64,000 nt of DNA from Chaetoderma sp. LZ-2023a (GCA_034401795.1 CM067366.1:79803647-79867646); one strand, 5' to 3'. Shown: positions 34,301-49,300, counted from the first letter of the stretch. Notes: generated by a model not told the origin, from the letters alone. Made by a program: numbers and translations.

Positions 34301-37300
34301 GAAATTTTTGAAACTGTCGGATAAATGGTTTGGCTGCCATCTTGGATCATTTTCCCGGATAAAGCTCCCATACTAAAGCAATGGGAAATTTAAAATGTCT
34401 TCTTTTCGAGAACTGCTGTGCCGATTTCAATTATATGTGGCACGAACCATCCTTAAGGCATAGGGATTCAAATTCGTTCAAATGAACCCATCTTGGATTT
34501 CGGCCGATTTTTAGAAATGTCTAGAAATCTTCTCCGAAACCGTTCGAGGGATCGTTTCAGAACTCATGAAATATGATCTCGGGTAAGAGCTGAACCAAGT
34601 TTATTCAAGGGAACTTGATTGACCAAATGGTTCAGTGGCCATCTTGGATGACCTAGTTTTCGCAAAAACGACTTCTTCCCCAGAACCGTTGAAGCGATCA
34701 TGACGAAATTTGTGATATATGATTAGGGACTAAGGGCCATTAATCTTTGTTCAAGAGAAGTTGATCCGCCAAAAAACATGGCCGCAGTGGGCCAATCAAA
34801 ATTTAGCGTGTTTGGCGGCCATTGTGGATTTTTCTATTTGATGGATTTTGAGGCCGAAACGTTTTTTATATACGTTTTTGGGTATTCTGATCTCAAATTT
34901 GCAATTTTCAAAACTGTCGGATAAACGGTTTATACTGGGCCGATTTCAATTATATTTGGCAGTAAGCATCCTTAGGGCATAGAGATTCCATTTTGTTCAA
35001 ATGAAGCCTGGCCGCCAGCCATCTTGGATTTCGGCTGATTTTTAGAAATGTCTAAAAATCGTCTCCAAAACCGTTTGAGGGATCAATACAGCCCTCATGA
35101 AATATAATCTATGGTAAGAGCTGACCCAAGTTTGTTTACGGGAACTTGATTGACTAAATGGTTCAGCGGCCATCTTGGATGACCTTGTTTTCGCAAAAAT
35201 GACTTCTTCCCCAGAACCGCTGAAGTGATCAGGCCGAAATTTGTGATATATGATTACGGCCATTAAAGTTTGTTCAAGTGAAATAGATCCATCAAAAAAA
35301 CTGGCCGCTATAAAATGTCTTTAAAAATCTTCTCCAAAACCGCTTGGGGGATCAATTCAAAACGCACAAAATTTCATCTAGAGCAAGAGTTGCACCAAAT
35401 TTGTTTCAAGGGAACTTGATTGGCCAAATGTTTTGGTGGCCATCTTGGATAACCTAATTTTTGCCAAAATGACTTCAGAACCACTGAGCGGATTGGGCCG
35501 AAATTTGGGAGATATGATTAAGCACTGAGTGCCATTAAAGTTTTTTCAAGGGAAGGCGCTACGTCAGAAAAATGGCTGCAGTCGACCAATCAAAATGTAG
35601 CGTGTTTGGCGGCCATATTGGACTTGCAAAAATGTCCACAAACTCATTTAGAAGACTACACCTAAACCATCCACCAACAATTGTGACAAAAATGCATAGT
35701 GTTCCAGGTGAGCGACACAGGCCCGTTGGGCCTCTTGTTTAGGACAGACAGCCACAGTCCCTGGCAACATTTTGCAGCTTTTATTCTACTAACTGTGAGA
35801 ATGGACCTTTGCAGTTTATCCTTCAATCATATGACATCATAATCAACTACATGAAGTGTAAAATGATGTCACAATAAATTATGTCATGATGTAGATAGGT
35901 TTGTCATAAACCCTTAAATGATGACGGACTATGCATTGTTTTACGAATTGTATGTCTTTACTATTTAATAGACATTCTGTTGAATATTTTGAAAGTAATT
36001 TGACTGGATGCTATGGCAGAAACAGCACCCAGTCGAATTAGTTTCAGAATATTCAACAGCTTAGCTTTATAGTTTTCTGGAAATTGATAGTCTGGGATCG
36101 ATCGATTCCAACACTGGCGAAGTGTGGGTGGAGCTTAGCTAGAGATGGGCGGGGAATGGCTAAAACTGGATTCCGCCATTAACCTGTAGTTCTCAGTGTG
36201 GTTATGGATTAACCCTTACCACTCTGGTGTCAAAATTTAAAATTTTCAAATTAAATTGAAAGATGAACTGGTGTTCATTTTTAAACAAATTTTGGTGGAA
36301 GATGGTGCTGTCGAAGACGGCAACATCTTCCACCAAAATTGTTTGAAAATGTACACCAGTTTCTTTGATGTTGACATAGTAAGAGATAGAATATTGACCT
36401 CAGAGTGGTAAGGGCTAAGAAAGCTATGCTTGTCCAGTAATGCAATCTCTGGTGTTTGCTGATGCAAACATGTGTAATGATATAAGTGTTATGTTTCAGG
36501 TGAAATTATTGAAGTGAGTCAGGCTGGCGTCCGTTCGGTGTGCATTGTCCCACGACCAGAAAGCAAACTTCCTGCCATGTGTATATTTGAATATGTATAT
36601 TTCGCTCGAGCAGATAGTTTTATGGAAGGTATGCTTAATTTAAACAATAGTGATTTATTGTCGACCACTTAGCGGAGCTGATGATGGCTGGACATAGCAA
36701 TCCAAATGGCTTCCGGCGTGCACCAAGAATTAGAAGAATGTTAGTTTTTTCAATGAACATTTAACACTTCAACCCGCGAATTTATCCAAGATTTCAATTT
36801 TCTTATTGAAAATGTCTATTTGTAGACCAAGAGAAGACTATTTTTGAAAATTTACTACTGGAATTACTGGCTCATGACTGGCTCGGTTATCAAGCCAGTC
36901 ATTCCAATGAAAAATTTGTAACATTACTCTTCTCTTGGTCTGCAAATGAACATTTCTTAAGACCACTGCCGAAGCCATCTTGGGCTGATAGGCGTGTTAA
37001 AGGGTTAATTCATCAAGGGATTATACGATCCCAGTAAAACCGTACAGATTTATTCTATACCATCATTGCATCCAATCTACATCATAATGAAAATGATTTC
37101 AAATTTTGTCAATATTTTACATGGTTTGGGCTAAGTTCGTTTTACATAAAAAATTAGAAGAATGTTGTTTTTAGCTCACGAGAACTACTGGGCTGATTTC
37201 AATTATATTTGGTAGGAAGCATCCTTAAGGTGTAGAGATTCAAGTTTGTTCAAATGAAACCAATAGGCCAATTTGGCTGGCGGGCATCTTGGACTTTGGC

Positions 37301-40300
37301 CGATTTTTAGAAACGTCTTTAAAAATCTCCGAAGTCGCTTGGGGAATCAATTCAAGACTCGTTAAACATCATCTAGGGCAAAAGCTAATTCAAATTTTTT
37401 TAATAACCGTCTTGGATGACCTAGTTTTCACAAAATCAACTCCAGAACCTCTACTCACCAATCGCCTTTATAGTTTAAATGCCTGTGTTCCGAGTGAGCG
37501 ATACAGGCCCCTTGGGCCTCTCATTCAAAAATGCTTGAAATGCCGGGCCACTGCGCCTAGTGTTAATATATGGGACAGTAGTATGGCAGTAATAGTGATA
37601 TGATAAAATCATGAAAGTACACATTCTTTCTAGCCATATCGTTAATTGTGTTATCTGTTTTAACTTTTGATTGGCGATTGACAATGTAGATTTGAAAACA
37701 ACAATCTATCTTTGTGGTGTTTATATCATCTCAATAGCCATAGTCGATAACAGAGCCAGTCATTCCAATGGTAAATTTTCAAAATTAGTCCTTATGTCCT
37801 GCGAATGGGCATTCAATAAGCAAATATTTTTATATTCTTTACCAAATTTATCCATTAAATTGTTTTAAAACTACTTAAATCGGGGAAGACCAGATGTACT
37901 ATTATGGTAATGTCTATTATCTAGTCTAGCTCAAAATAAACAATTAAAACTCCGCACTCTCCATAGTCCTGCCCATACTGTGTCTGGGAATTACCATTAG
38001 CCTCCAAGTACCGAGTCAATTCCCAACAACAGTCAGATTCGTCTATTTTGCACTCCAATCTAGTCGCGCGTTTTTTGCTTTCTAAAATTTGCAATTTTCT
38101 GAGGATTTAAGCCGTTTCTATCTGATTCGTTGCTATCATGGAAGGAAAAGGGAAATCATCGCAGGGGCAGGTTGTATCAATCTAGAATTTATACATTCGT
38201 GCCATAATTCCATGATTTGTTTGAAATTTCTTTAAATTGACACATTGTTTTAAAATGATAGCCATTGTTAGTCGCTCCGGTACCCGCTAACTTTTTAATC
38301 TTATCCGGGATCTCGGGTAATTTCTCTTGCGACTCGGTTCCTTCCAAGATGGATGTGCCTGTAGCCAAGATGGCAGCACCCATGTTTAACTTTTTGTTTT
38401 GGCTTGGCGTGTCTATGCACTCATTTTTTAAGCCGATCATTAGCTCTCGCTTCATTGTCGAGAGTGTTTGTTACAGTTTGTAGCGATCGGTTTTAATTTC
38501 TTGGCTATTTTAACATTAGTTAATTACCAAGTTGTGTTTATAAAATTTTCACTCTAAAAATTTTCAAATATTTCCTGCCTAGAACTTGATTATCATTAAT
38601 TTAAGAGAAAGTTAATGTTTTAAGTAATTTTAAAATTACAGTCAAGTAATTTGTGCATATTGTGTAAGGTTGTCATCGGACTTAGTGGCGGAGTTTGATC
38701 GCGATCAGTGTGCGCGTGTGGAGAGAATCGCGAGGGACTAGGCAGCCAAGATGGATCAGGCGTCAGTTAAAGGTCTGGAGGAGCGCCTGAATGAGCGGAT
38801 GGACTCGGCCTTGCGTGTTTGGGCGGCCCAATTCAAGGAGATGTTTGAGTCATTCCAGTCCACGGTTCCATCGATGCAGCCTGGTGCAGGACAACCTATT
38901 GGTGGTCCGGCCAGTTCTGCGGAGGAACAGGCACCTGACCTTTCTCCTGATGGATGACTCTGGCATGTCAGAGCTTTCACAGGACAGATTCCGGCGTTTC
39001 CCATGGCTCACCCCCAGGTTTTGTTCGGATCTGTCAGCCGGGTGGCGATGTCGACGTTCAGTCGGGCATCTTCCATCCAGAGTTCGCTCTTTCCGGATTA
39101 CCATCAGAGCTATTTTTTACGGCTCCAGTCGGCATCGCGGATGCTGGTATGGTGGCTCTGCTCGGAGTCCCATGTCCTGCCGTGTTAGCGGCCGCAGTCC
39201 CGGCTTCCGTGCTGGAGCCAATGGATTGCGGTGATTCTGTATCTGATGTTTCGCTAGATACTGGAGCCGCAAGTAGTCGAGCCACGGACACGCTTCGAAT
39301 TGGAAGTTTAGTTCGTAGTTCTCAGCATGGGTCGTCGGTGGCCTTCTCATCTAAGGGTGAGAAGGAGGATGAAAATGGCCTGGCCAGGGTGATCACTAGA
39401 TCGTTGGCGGAGCGGAGGAAAATGGTTCTCGATTGCGTAGAACCAGGACCAGAGATGAGGGCTGCTTTGTCTTCTGCGCCCTTCATTGGTCTGGGCTTGT
39501 TTGGTGGCTCGGCAAGGCCAGCTCTCTCCAAGGTTGTGTCCCTGGTTGCAGAGCAGGAGGTCGTTGGCAAGTCGTGGAAGTCGACGAAAAGGACTCAGCT
39601 GCAGCAGTCTTATAAGCAGCACCGTCAGGAGCAGCAGAGGCAGCGGCAAAGATCGCCCTTCCATTCTTCTGGCCGTGATGCCCATCGGGCATCCAGTTCT
39701 CAGGGATCTGGCCGATCATCATCATATAGGTCCTATAATAAGAGGCCATATGAAGACGACAGGAAGGATGGTGGCTCGGGATGCCGTGGTTGTGGTTCCG
39801 GGCCATCATATTCAAAGAAGCCGTGAGGTGGCCGTGGGGGACAGTCTTGACGGGCTTCCGGCGACACCCGTACCGGTGGTGCAAGGCACGCAGGGAGTTG
39901 AGGATCTTCACCAAAACGAATTAACGTCTTGTCGCGCAACATCGACCGCGAGCTGTGTGCTCCTTCCGTCAGAGGCAGACTTCAGCTGTTCTCAAACCAG
40001 TGGGAACCTGTCATGCAGGATTGTTTAGTCTGTCACTGGCTAAGAAACGGCTACAAACCGGACCGGCTCATCCGTCAATCTTTAGTTCCTTTAATGACGA
40101 CTCCCGTATGGACTCCCGTTCCCAGGGAATCCGATCGTCTAGATGTCATTTGCTCAGAAAGCAAAGATATTCAACGGAAGAATGCGATTCATTTAGTCCG
40201 CAGTCAGTCCTCCCTGGGCTTCTATTCGATAATTTTCATCGTTCCGAAACGCACCAGAGGTTGGAGACCGATTCTCAACCTCAAACCGCTGAACAAATTC

Positions 40301-43300
40301 ATTCTTTCACGAAAATTTCAGATAGAGACTGGCAGCGGTGATGACAGGGTTGAGAAAGGGCATGTGGGCAGTATCGATAGATCTGAAGGACGCATACTTC
40401 ATATTCCAATGTCAATTCCTTTTCAGAAATATTGTCTGGGAGTTTAATGCGTTACCGTTCATTCTGACCACAGCCCCGAGGGTCTTCACCAAAGTGGCTC
40501 TCGCCATTACTTCTTATCTTTGCAGGAGAAACATAGCTGTTCATACTTACATAGATGACTGGCTGCTGAAGGCGGGGAATCCAGCGCAACAATCTTCAGG
40601 TAGTTCTGGCCTTACTAAAGGACCTAGGATGGATTGTGAATCTAGAGAAATCAGAATTGACTCCATCCCAGGAGTTTGTATACCTGGGAATTCTTTTCAA
40701 TCTCAGGTATGGTGTGGCTTTTCCAGTGGAGAGCAGAGTCAAGAGCTTGATTGCAGTTCTGGGGTCAATTTCTCTAGGAGCGTATCTGACGGCGCGTCAA
40801 TTTCTCAGAATACTTGGTTTTCTAGTATCTCTGGAGAAGGTACGTAGTTCCTTATGAGGCTCTCAGGCGCAGGCTGATTCAGATGTACTTAATGTCATTT
40901 TGGTCTCAGAGAACGGATCCGTTATCTCTGAAAATTCCAGTAAAAGAACCATTAATATTCCATCTTCAGTGATGGTTATCAGAACAGAATCTCCTGCGAG
41001 GTGTTCCTCTACAACCGCCTGAACCGCAGATGTCCATCTTCACAGATGCGTCGACAATGGATTGGGAGCGGTATTGGACAATCTGTCAGTGTCAGGGGAA
41101 TGGGATCAGACCAATGCGCAGAAACACATAATTGTACTCAAATTATTAGCGGTGGCATTAGCACTTCGAGAATTCGAGACTTTAATCCGAGACAAGATTG
41201 TCCTAATAAGGACAGACAACTCCACAGTGGTGTCTTATCTGAACCGCCAAGGTGAGACGAGATCACCGGAGTTGTGTATGATGATATGGAACGTCTGCTG
41301 TGGTGCCAAGAGAGGAATGTTATTCTTTGGGCAGCACACATTCCATGAAGATTGAACATTATAGCGAATGCTCTCAGTCGAAGGACAGTTTGTCATCCAA
41401 CGGAATGGCAGCTCAACCAATCGGTAGTGGAGGTTCTATTCAGACATTGGGGCAAACCAAATGTGGATCTATTTGCGATGGAAGGAAACGCAGAGGGTCA
41501 CATGTGTCACCAATCCCAGACCCGCTAGCTCTAGCAGTGGACGTAATGGCGATAAGTTGGAGAGGAATGTACGCATACGCGTATCCTTCAACGATTCTCA
41601 TCCCAAAAGTTCTGGCAAAGATAAGAGAGGGCATATGCCAAGTACTATTGATCGCCCCTCATTGGCCTGTCCGATCATGGTTTACAAATCTGCTGGACCT
41701 TCTGGTCTGCAATCCAATTCCTCTTCCTGACAGAAGGGATCTGATTTTTCAGAACAAAGGTCTGTATCTCCATGACAGACCGGAAATGTTCCAATTGACT
41801 GCATGGATGTTATCAAGCAGCAAGCAATTGACGGTGGCTTTTGTGAGAAAGCAGCGAAGTTTGTCGCTTCAGTCAGAAGGGGGTCAACCACCAGAACATA
41901 TACTTATAGAATCAACAAATTTGCAGAGTGGTGTAAAGGAAGAGATATTAATCCCTTTTCTGCATCTGTTCAACACATAACAGATTTTCTCTGTCATTTA
42001 TACGAGGTTGACAAACTAGTACCTTCAACCCTAGCAGCATATAAGTCTGCATTAGCTTCAGTCGGTCCCAGTCTGGCCGCTTTAAATGAAGTTATTAAAG
42101 GAATGAGTAATCTGCGACCTAGACAGCCAATTCCTATCCCAGCATGGAATCTATCTCTTGTTCTACAGGTTTTAGGGCATGCTCCCTTTGAGCCAGTTAG
42201 ATCTATAGATATTAAACTGTTAACTATTAAGTCAGTTTTCTTGGTTGCAGCAGCATCGGTGAGGTGAAGCGAAATTCATGCGCTTTCTGCCGAACAAGAC
42301 TGTTTTGTCGTTACGGGTGATGGTTTAAGACTATTACCACGTCTGTTTCCTGGCAAGGAATCAGTCACTTAAATATCCAGGACAGCCGATCAATTTGCCA
42401 TGTTTAGTTAGACATAACCCAAGCTCTTCTGCTTGGTGTCCTGTCAGATGTCTGAAGACGTATAAGAAACGTACTGAGGAGTGGAAAGATGACCCGAAAT
42501 CTCTGTGGTTATCTCTCAATGCTCCTCATCGTCGCGCCTCGAAAGACACCATTTCTCATTGGATAGCTGATGCTATTCAGATGTCGCATAAAATCGCAAC
42601 AGGAAAGCAGATTGATCGTGCAAACGCCCATCAAGTCTGAGCACTAGCAGCAGCATCGGCCTGTTATAAAAGTGTCTCTTTAGAGGAGGTGATGTCTGTA
42701 GCACAATGGCATGCCGAGTTGTCATTTACTGATTGCTACCTTCGCGATATCTCCAGTGCACTTAATCCGGTTGCCATCGCCAATTTATCGAATCTCACTT
42801 AAAACAACGCCCAACCACTTTACGCACACATCATAGGGTTCTTCCACTGGCACTTGTGATGCACATGATCCGTGAACGACCGTGGATTGGGCAAAGCTCC
42901 TGCGATGATCAATAAAGACCAAGCACTCAAAATGGTGAGTGTTTTCATAGTTTAAGTGACTAATATTAATTTAGTTACAGTCGAATTCCCAGACTGATTA
43001 GGTGAAAGTCTGGTTCAAGAGTATCTTATTCATTGCAACAGACAATAGACTCATTCAAATTTCAAAATCTAATCGATATACTGATAGTTCTTCCAAAATT
43101 AGAAGTTGTAGTAGCTTCTTTGCACTAAGTTTGACTGCTTTAGCTGAGTCTTGGGGATGACACGGGTCTGGTGGGTGTTGCCTCCCCTTTTGACAGCCAT
43201 CTGTAATTTGTGCGGACAAATGATGGCGGGGGGGGGGGGGGGGGGGGGTTGTGGGGTGGGGGGAGGCGGAAAGCGCGGTCTAGACCATGGAAGTTTAGCA

Positions 43301-46300
43301 CTGTGAGTCAGATGGCAGAACCCAAGCGTATGCTGGGGTTTCAGTCTCTTCACAACCTTCTCTGTCGGATGGTAGTTGAGAGCTGTTTCGAGCCTCACCT
43401 CCTCCCACCGGTATTTCTTGGCTGTCCAAATCCGGAGTTTGTCATAATAGTACATCTGGTAAGTATTATTCGAAGTAGAATCAAAAAAGCATCCGCTTTT
43501 GTTTCTACGAGAATTGTTAATACTTACCAGATGTACTATGGCCTGCCTCAGCCACCCATTGAGGTGAGGCTGAGCGGCTTTCGGTGTTTGTCAAGACAAA
43601 TATAAGACGAATCTGACTGTTGTTGGGAATTGACTTAGTACCTGGAGGCTATGGTAATTCCCGGACACAGTATGGGCAGGACCATGGGGAGTGCAGAGTT
43701 TTAATTGTTTATTTTGAGCTAGACAAGATAATAGACATTATCATAATAGTACATCTGGTAAGTATTAACAATTCTCGTAGAAACAAAAGCGGATGCTTTT
43801 TTGATTCTTAGGTAATAAACCATCTTGTAAATTTTAAAATAAAACAGTTTAATCTAAATGTTGTTAATTTCATACTCATAAACACAGGCCAGATGATATA
43901 TACAGTTCGGAAACGATGTGGCCGAGAACTCGCTAAAGAAGCTCCTATCCAAGCTGATCTGGTTGCTACAGTACCCGAGTCTGCAACTCCAGCTGCTATG
44001 GGCTATGCAGAACAGGTATAATCAATCAGATAGTGTATATAGATATTGGTTCTACCGTGTCACGGGGTTTGAAGTTTTTGACCAGTACAGTCTGATGTCC
44101 GTCATGATTAACTCTTTAAATCTTGAAATACATCTACAAGATAACTAGATCTATTCAAGAAAGTTGTGAAGCTGCGAAGCCAAATTAGCTTCGATATATT
44201 CAGCAGATTATTTCTTACATCAACGAATGAGTCCTTTCCCGTCTATGAGGGTCAAAGGGTTAAGTACTAGCCCTTACTCTGTAAATTCAGAAATTACTTT
44301 GAGTGCTTATTCCACAGAACAGCATTCAACATAACTGTTCTGCAACAGCTACTTGATGATGCAAAACTGGTGTAATTTTGAAACCATCATTCAACACGGT
44401 TCTCAGGATTGCAGCAGTTTTCTATTATTTACGAGTCCCTTAGAATATTATTTCTTTGTTTAGTGTAAATATAGTATGGGATTGTTAAGTATGACATCAC
44501 AGTGCGTGATTCGCAACCTGGAATTGTGTATTTTGCTTTATTACATCATAAGTACATGTTTATGACATTTGTTGTTGAACAAAAACATTGTTTTGTGTCT
44601 TTAACAATCGACCTGAACCCGGAAATACGTCATGACTTAACGAGCCTATAGAAAGTGAAAGTAAAGCCTTTCCTCTGATGCTCACCTAACATCATCCTAT
44701 GGTGGTGCAGACCGTAATTCTGATCATAAACCTGTGATTGCCTGAATACAATATGATTGAATGCTTCTAAGAGCTATCCTTGACTAATTAGCGACAATGG
44801 GACTCATACAGGAAAAAAGCTGAGAAGATGGTCACAGTTGATGAGAAGTTATCCGATGTGTAGAGATCTCAGCTGCTAAAATGTCAGTGCAGCCAAAAAC
44901 ACAACCAAAACATCCTATTTTGATGATGCGCTTGTGGTAAGGCTGTCCGAGCAGCAGAAGAAAATTGAGATTATGCATAAATGTCAACTGAGAATGAAAG
45001 CAGCACTGAACTAAGAAAGAACTGCAACAAGATCCTGTGCCCAATCAGTGAATGTTTAAAAGAACTAGGTATCATAAGAGCTGATCTGCTAAGCAACCAG
45101 TAAACTACCACTGAGGACCGTAACATGTTCAGAGCTGCAAAAGCATAAATTACCACTCACTGTACACAGCTCTGAAGAACACTTCATCATCTCTGAGCAA
45201 AGAAAAGATGAAACAATCAGAATGTTTCAAAGACCAGTTCACCTATATAGAAAATGAACCACCCTTTTGATGACTCGTCAAGCCCACCATTATGGAAGCA
45301 GAGGCTAAATAAGCAATAATGGCGCTAAAGAATGGCTGTCTGTCCAGGCCAGATGGCATCAACAATGAACTCCTCAAGCATGCCAGCGATACCATCTCAG
45401 CTGCCCTGCAGAATCCGTTGACAGAAACATGGGTTAGAAAAGGAATGGTGGCCATAATGAATGGTAGCACATGCGGGACAGATGGCATCAACAATGAACT
45501 CCTCAAGCATGCTGGCGAAACCATCTCAGCACCCCTCACACACATCATCAACTCTGAATTTGAACAGCACCTCCCGATATGTCATTGGGGAAGGCACACT
45601 CATCACTAAATACTATAAACCAGCCAGACCTCTCCAATCCGAGGCTGATCATGCTCTTGAATGGCATTAGAAAGTCTTTTATCAAATGTCGCCTTATCTT
45701 GCAGTGCAAGACATTATAATTCAGTGTATTATAGACAAAAGCTCTATGATGTTTCAGAGCATATATAGACGAAAAATTAATGTTCTTAGAAGATGATAAA
45801 CAGACAAACAAACGGACAGCACCAACCGCAGTACTGACACTGGTCAGTCTTTGGTTGTATGAGTAATGACACATTAGTTTGGTATATAGTCGACTAAAAA
45901 ATGAGATACTAGGATATTAGGGATCTGAGTTAAAGGACTAAGGTATTCATTGAGAGAAAATCAATGCCTTGAATAACTTCACTATTATATGACACATATT
46001 TTCAGCTTGGACTTCCATATGGTGAAGTATTGTGTAAGAATCGCTACGTGGGTCGTACATTTATCCAGCCAAGCATGAGGCTACGACAACTGGGTGTGGC
46101 AAAGAAATTTGGTGCTTTAGTCGAGAATCTCCGAGATAAGAGTATTGTCCTGATAGATGACTCTATTGTCAGAGGCAATACAATGGCTCCTCTTATTCGC
46201 CTACTCAAAGCATCTGGTGCTAAAGAGGTAAGGATGAATTAATCATAATTATCATGGTAATTTAAAAAAATCATATTTGCTAATATCTTATACCCTTGGC

Positions 46301-49300
46301 ACTGTAGAGGAAAGCGAGTCTTGCATTTGTTTCTGTTGGTTTGTCTGTTTCGGAAACTACAGAACTGATTTGACTCAGATTCTAGCAGATGAATGTGTAT
46401 TCGGTTATGATTCTAAAACAATGTTCTTGATTCCATAAAAGAGGGGGTCGCTCTGCAGTCCCTCCTATCCACTGTTTCCACTCATGTTTGACTCGGATTC
46501 TAGCCGAAAGCAAAAGAATGTATATTCGGGTAAGATTCTAAAACAATGTTCATGATTCCATAAAAGAGGGGGTCAGTCTGCGGCCCCTTCTATCCACTGT
46601 TGCCACTCTTATTGTAACATTCACCTTTTGTACTAAGGATTTAAGTTTCTTACAGTATGGCTCAGAAATATCTTAACATGTTTCCAAAACAAAATAAATT
46701 GTACTGTTGAATATTTGGAACATAATTCACCTTTCCAGAGTACTCACCCATCATATGACGTCATAATGAACTGCGTGGTGTGTACAATGACATCATAATG
46801 AATGACGTCGATGCATATTTGAAGACGGTCTATGCGTTGTTGTACAAATTGTTTGCTTTTACTATTTAATAAATATTCTGTTGAATATTTTGAAACTAAT
46901 TTGACTGGGTGCCATAGGAAGCAACAGCACCCAGTAAAATTAGTTACAAAATATTCAACAGCTTCCCTGTGTAGTTTTCAGGAAATTGATAGTTAGGGCA
47001 TTCGGGGATCGATCAATCCCAACACAGCGAGGTGTGGGTTGAGCTTAGCTAATGATGGGCGGGGCATAGCTAAGAATGGAAAGGTCCATTGGATTGGAAG
47101 TCAATCCAGGTATGTTCAAAATATTTAACAGAACATTTCTTGTTAAAAATTGTATTCACTAACATTTTTGTTTTGGGAGCATATTACATTATTTATGAGC
47201 TGAACTGTATTAAGTTATTAGTTTATAAGCTATCTGGGAGTTCCGAACGGGCATGTGCAGCACACGTCAGGTCAACGGTCAAAGCGCATAAACAAACGAC
47301 TTTGTGTGCCTTCGCTTAGCAATAATCACATAGCTTTTACGGTGTTTTCAGCTAAATAAACCTTTTGCAAACATCTCGCTTCATAAAAATAATATTCTTA
47401 AGTAGTAATCACCGCGTGTTTATAAAAGAAATTTCATATGGCTAACACGAATCGCACGAAATACCCTATTTTCGCATATGCTCTATATAGTTAACCTATA
47501 TAATATGTAGTATTGTTATGTTTGATTCCCGCGATTGTCGCTGGATATTATATATATACATTTTCTTTATTTCATACCCATAGATTAAAACATACAAAAT
47601 TAACAGTTTCTAACTATTATTTATTTATTTATATATAATTAGCAGCCTCGGTGGTTAGCGCGTCGACACCCCCACCCCCCACCCAACCACCACGCACGCA
47701 TGCAGACCCCCAAAATAGCCACGGCCGCGGTGTCAAGAACGTACATATTTGTTATTAAATCTGAGAGAGGAAAAATCCCCCCCCCCCCCCCTACGCCTAT
47801 GTATATGGCAAGCATCTCGCAAATTTAAAAGCCAACTTGTCCTTGTATGGTATCTGTATTAAATCCAATAAACGAACTTGTACGGTTCTGGAAACAAGTA
47901 TTTTTTTTAGATTTACGTTCGTGATACCCACCCACCCACCTCCAGCAATGGCGATCTGGTGATTTTTTTGTTTGAAAAACCCAAATCTGTAAACAAAATT
48001 AGGGTATTTTGTGGTGCATTGTTTTAATTTTATTTTAAGAGCAACCCTATGTCTAAACTACAATTAAAGTATTAGAAGGATTCTCAGATCGAGCTTAATC
48101 TTCAAAGATCTTCATTGGGAAGATCTAATTCACACCCTCCGGACACTGCCTCCTACCACACTGTCAATCAAATAAGTTGTCAGAACAATGCGATTACTGA
48201 TCACCCATGCACCTACACAATCTAGCAATCAAAGGATCAACAAGTCAGCCACTAGAGCAATCAGAATATTCATTAAGTCAATCAATGATTAAAGAATAAA
48301 GAAATGAATCAATCAATAGTTGGATTCAATTCAATTCAATTACAGCCAACCATGCGATCGTTCAGCCAATCCATTAGGTATATACACACACCTTTGCAGT
48401 GGCGTAGCCCTCGCGTCATGTATGGGGCGGTTTGGGCTACCAACTAACTGCATGAGTGAGTGATCGACCGACGGACTGACTCACAGACTGAACAACTGAC
48501 TGACCGACTCGCTCGCCCACCCGCCGCACACTCACTTCTTCTTTTCGATCGCTGGTATCACATTTGGAGAGCCGTTCTCAAGATGAAATCTGGTTTTCTG
48601 CAGTTCTTCCACAGGCCCATACAGCTTTTCAAGAAAAGAGGTTGACAAAGGCCAGATCTCTTCTCTCAGCAGCTGATACATACTGCAACATTGAAGTATG
48701 TGCTCTGTGGTCTGTTCTGCTTCTCCACAAGGACAAGCGGGCGATGTCGTAAGGTGGAACCGCCTGTACATGTGTTGGTTTAGTCTGTTATGTCCAGTTC
48801 TGAGGCGAAAAATGGTCACTTGCTCTGGCCTCGAGAGATGATGGTAGGCATCTTCGGATTGAGGTGTTCTATAGAGTGACTTGATCTTCTTCTTCTTCTT
48901 TTCGATCGCTGGTATCACACTTGGAGAGCCGTTCTCAAGATGAAATCTGTGGTTTTCTGCAGTTCTTCCACAGGCCCATACAGCTTTTCAAGAATAGAGG
49001 TTGACAAAGGCCAGATCTCTTTTCTCAGCAGCTGATACGTACTGCAACATTGAAGTATGTGCTCTGTGGTCTTTTCTGCTTCTCCACAAGGACAAGCGGG
49101 CGATGTCGTAAGGTGGAACCGCCTGTACATGTGTTGGTTTAGTCTGTTGTGTCCAGTTCTGAGACGAAAAATGGTCACTTGCTCTGGCCTCGAGAGATGA
49201 TGGTAGGCATCTTCTGATTGAGGTGTTCTATAGAGGGACTTAATGATAGTCTTCATCTCTGTATGGGTAACCATGTTTTCTGTCTGATTCTCTTCTGCAC

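Larger units (their letters stand above)
37872..43808 (+). mobile_element. DIRS retrotransposon C1 (5.9 kb, decayed)
   Basis: The left ITR (37872-38044) is inverted at 43604-43808, and the ICR (43441-43537) joins inverse copies of both edges. It carries ORF1, RT, RNase H, linker and recombinase in the usual order with several frameshifts and stops. Terminal sequences are unlike families A and B except for GGTAAGTAT. The left edge is eroded. It is in sense orientation between PPAT exons 4 and 5. Confidence 0.9.

Noticed and set aside
33710..35741. Tandem gene cluster suggested by ~500-bp periodicity
   Set aside because: No open frames are conserved between units; the ends and flanking TA identify it as a repeat family.
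43210..43605. Open frame with poly-Gly next to the C1 ICR
   Set aside because: Driven by the 21-G run; it crosses the ICR and has no homology to DIRS proteins.
45319..45609. A small host gene with a repeated [10 protein letters not shown] motif
   Set aside because: The motif is the RT start of a LINE, upstream text is full of stops, and the repeat is a local duplication.
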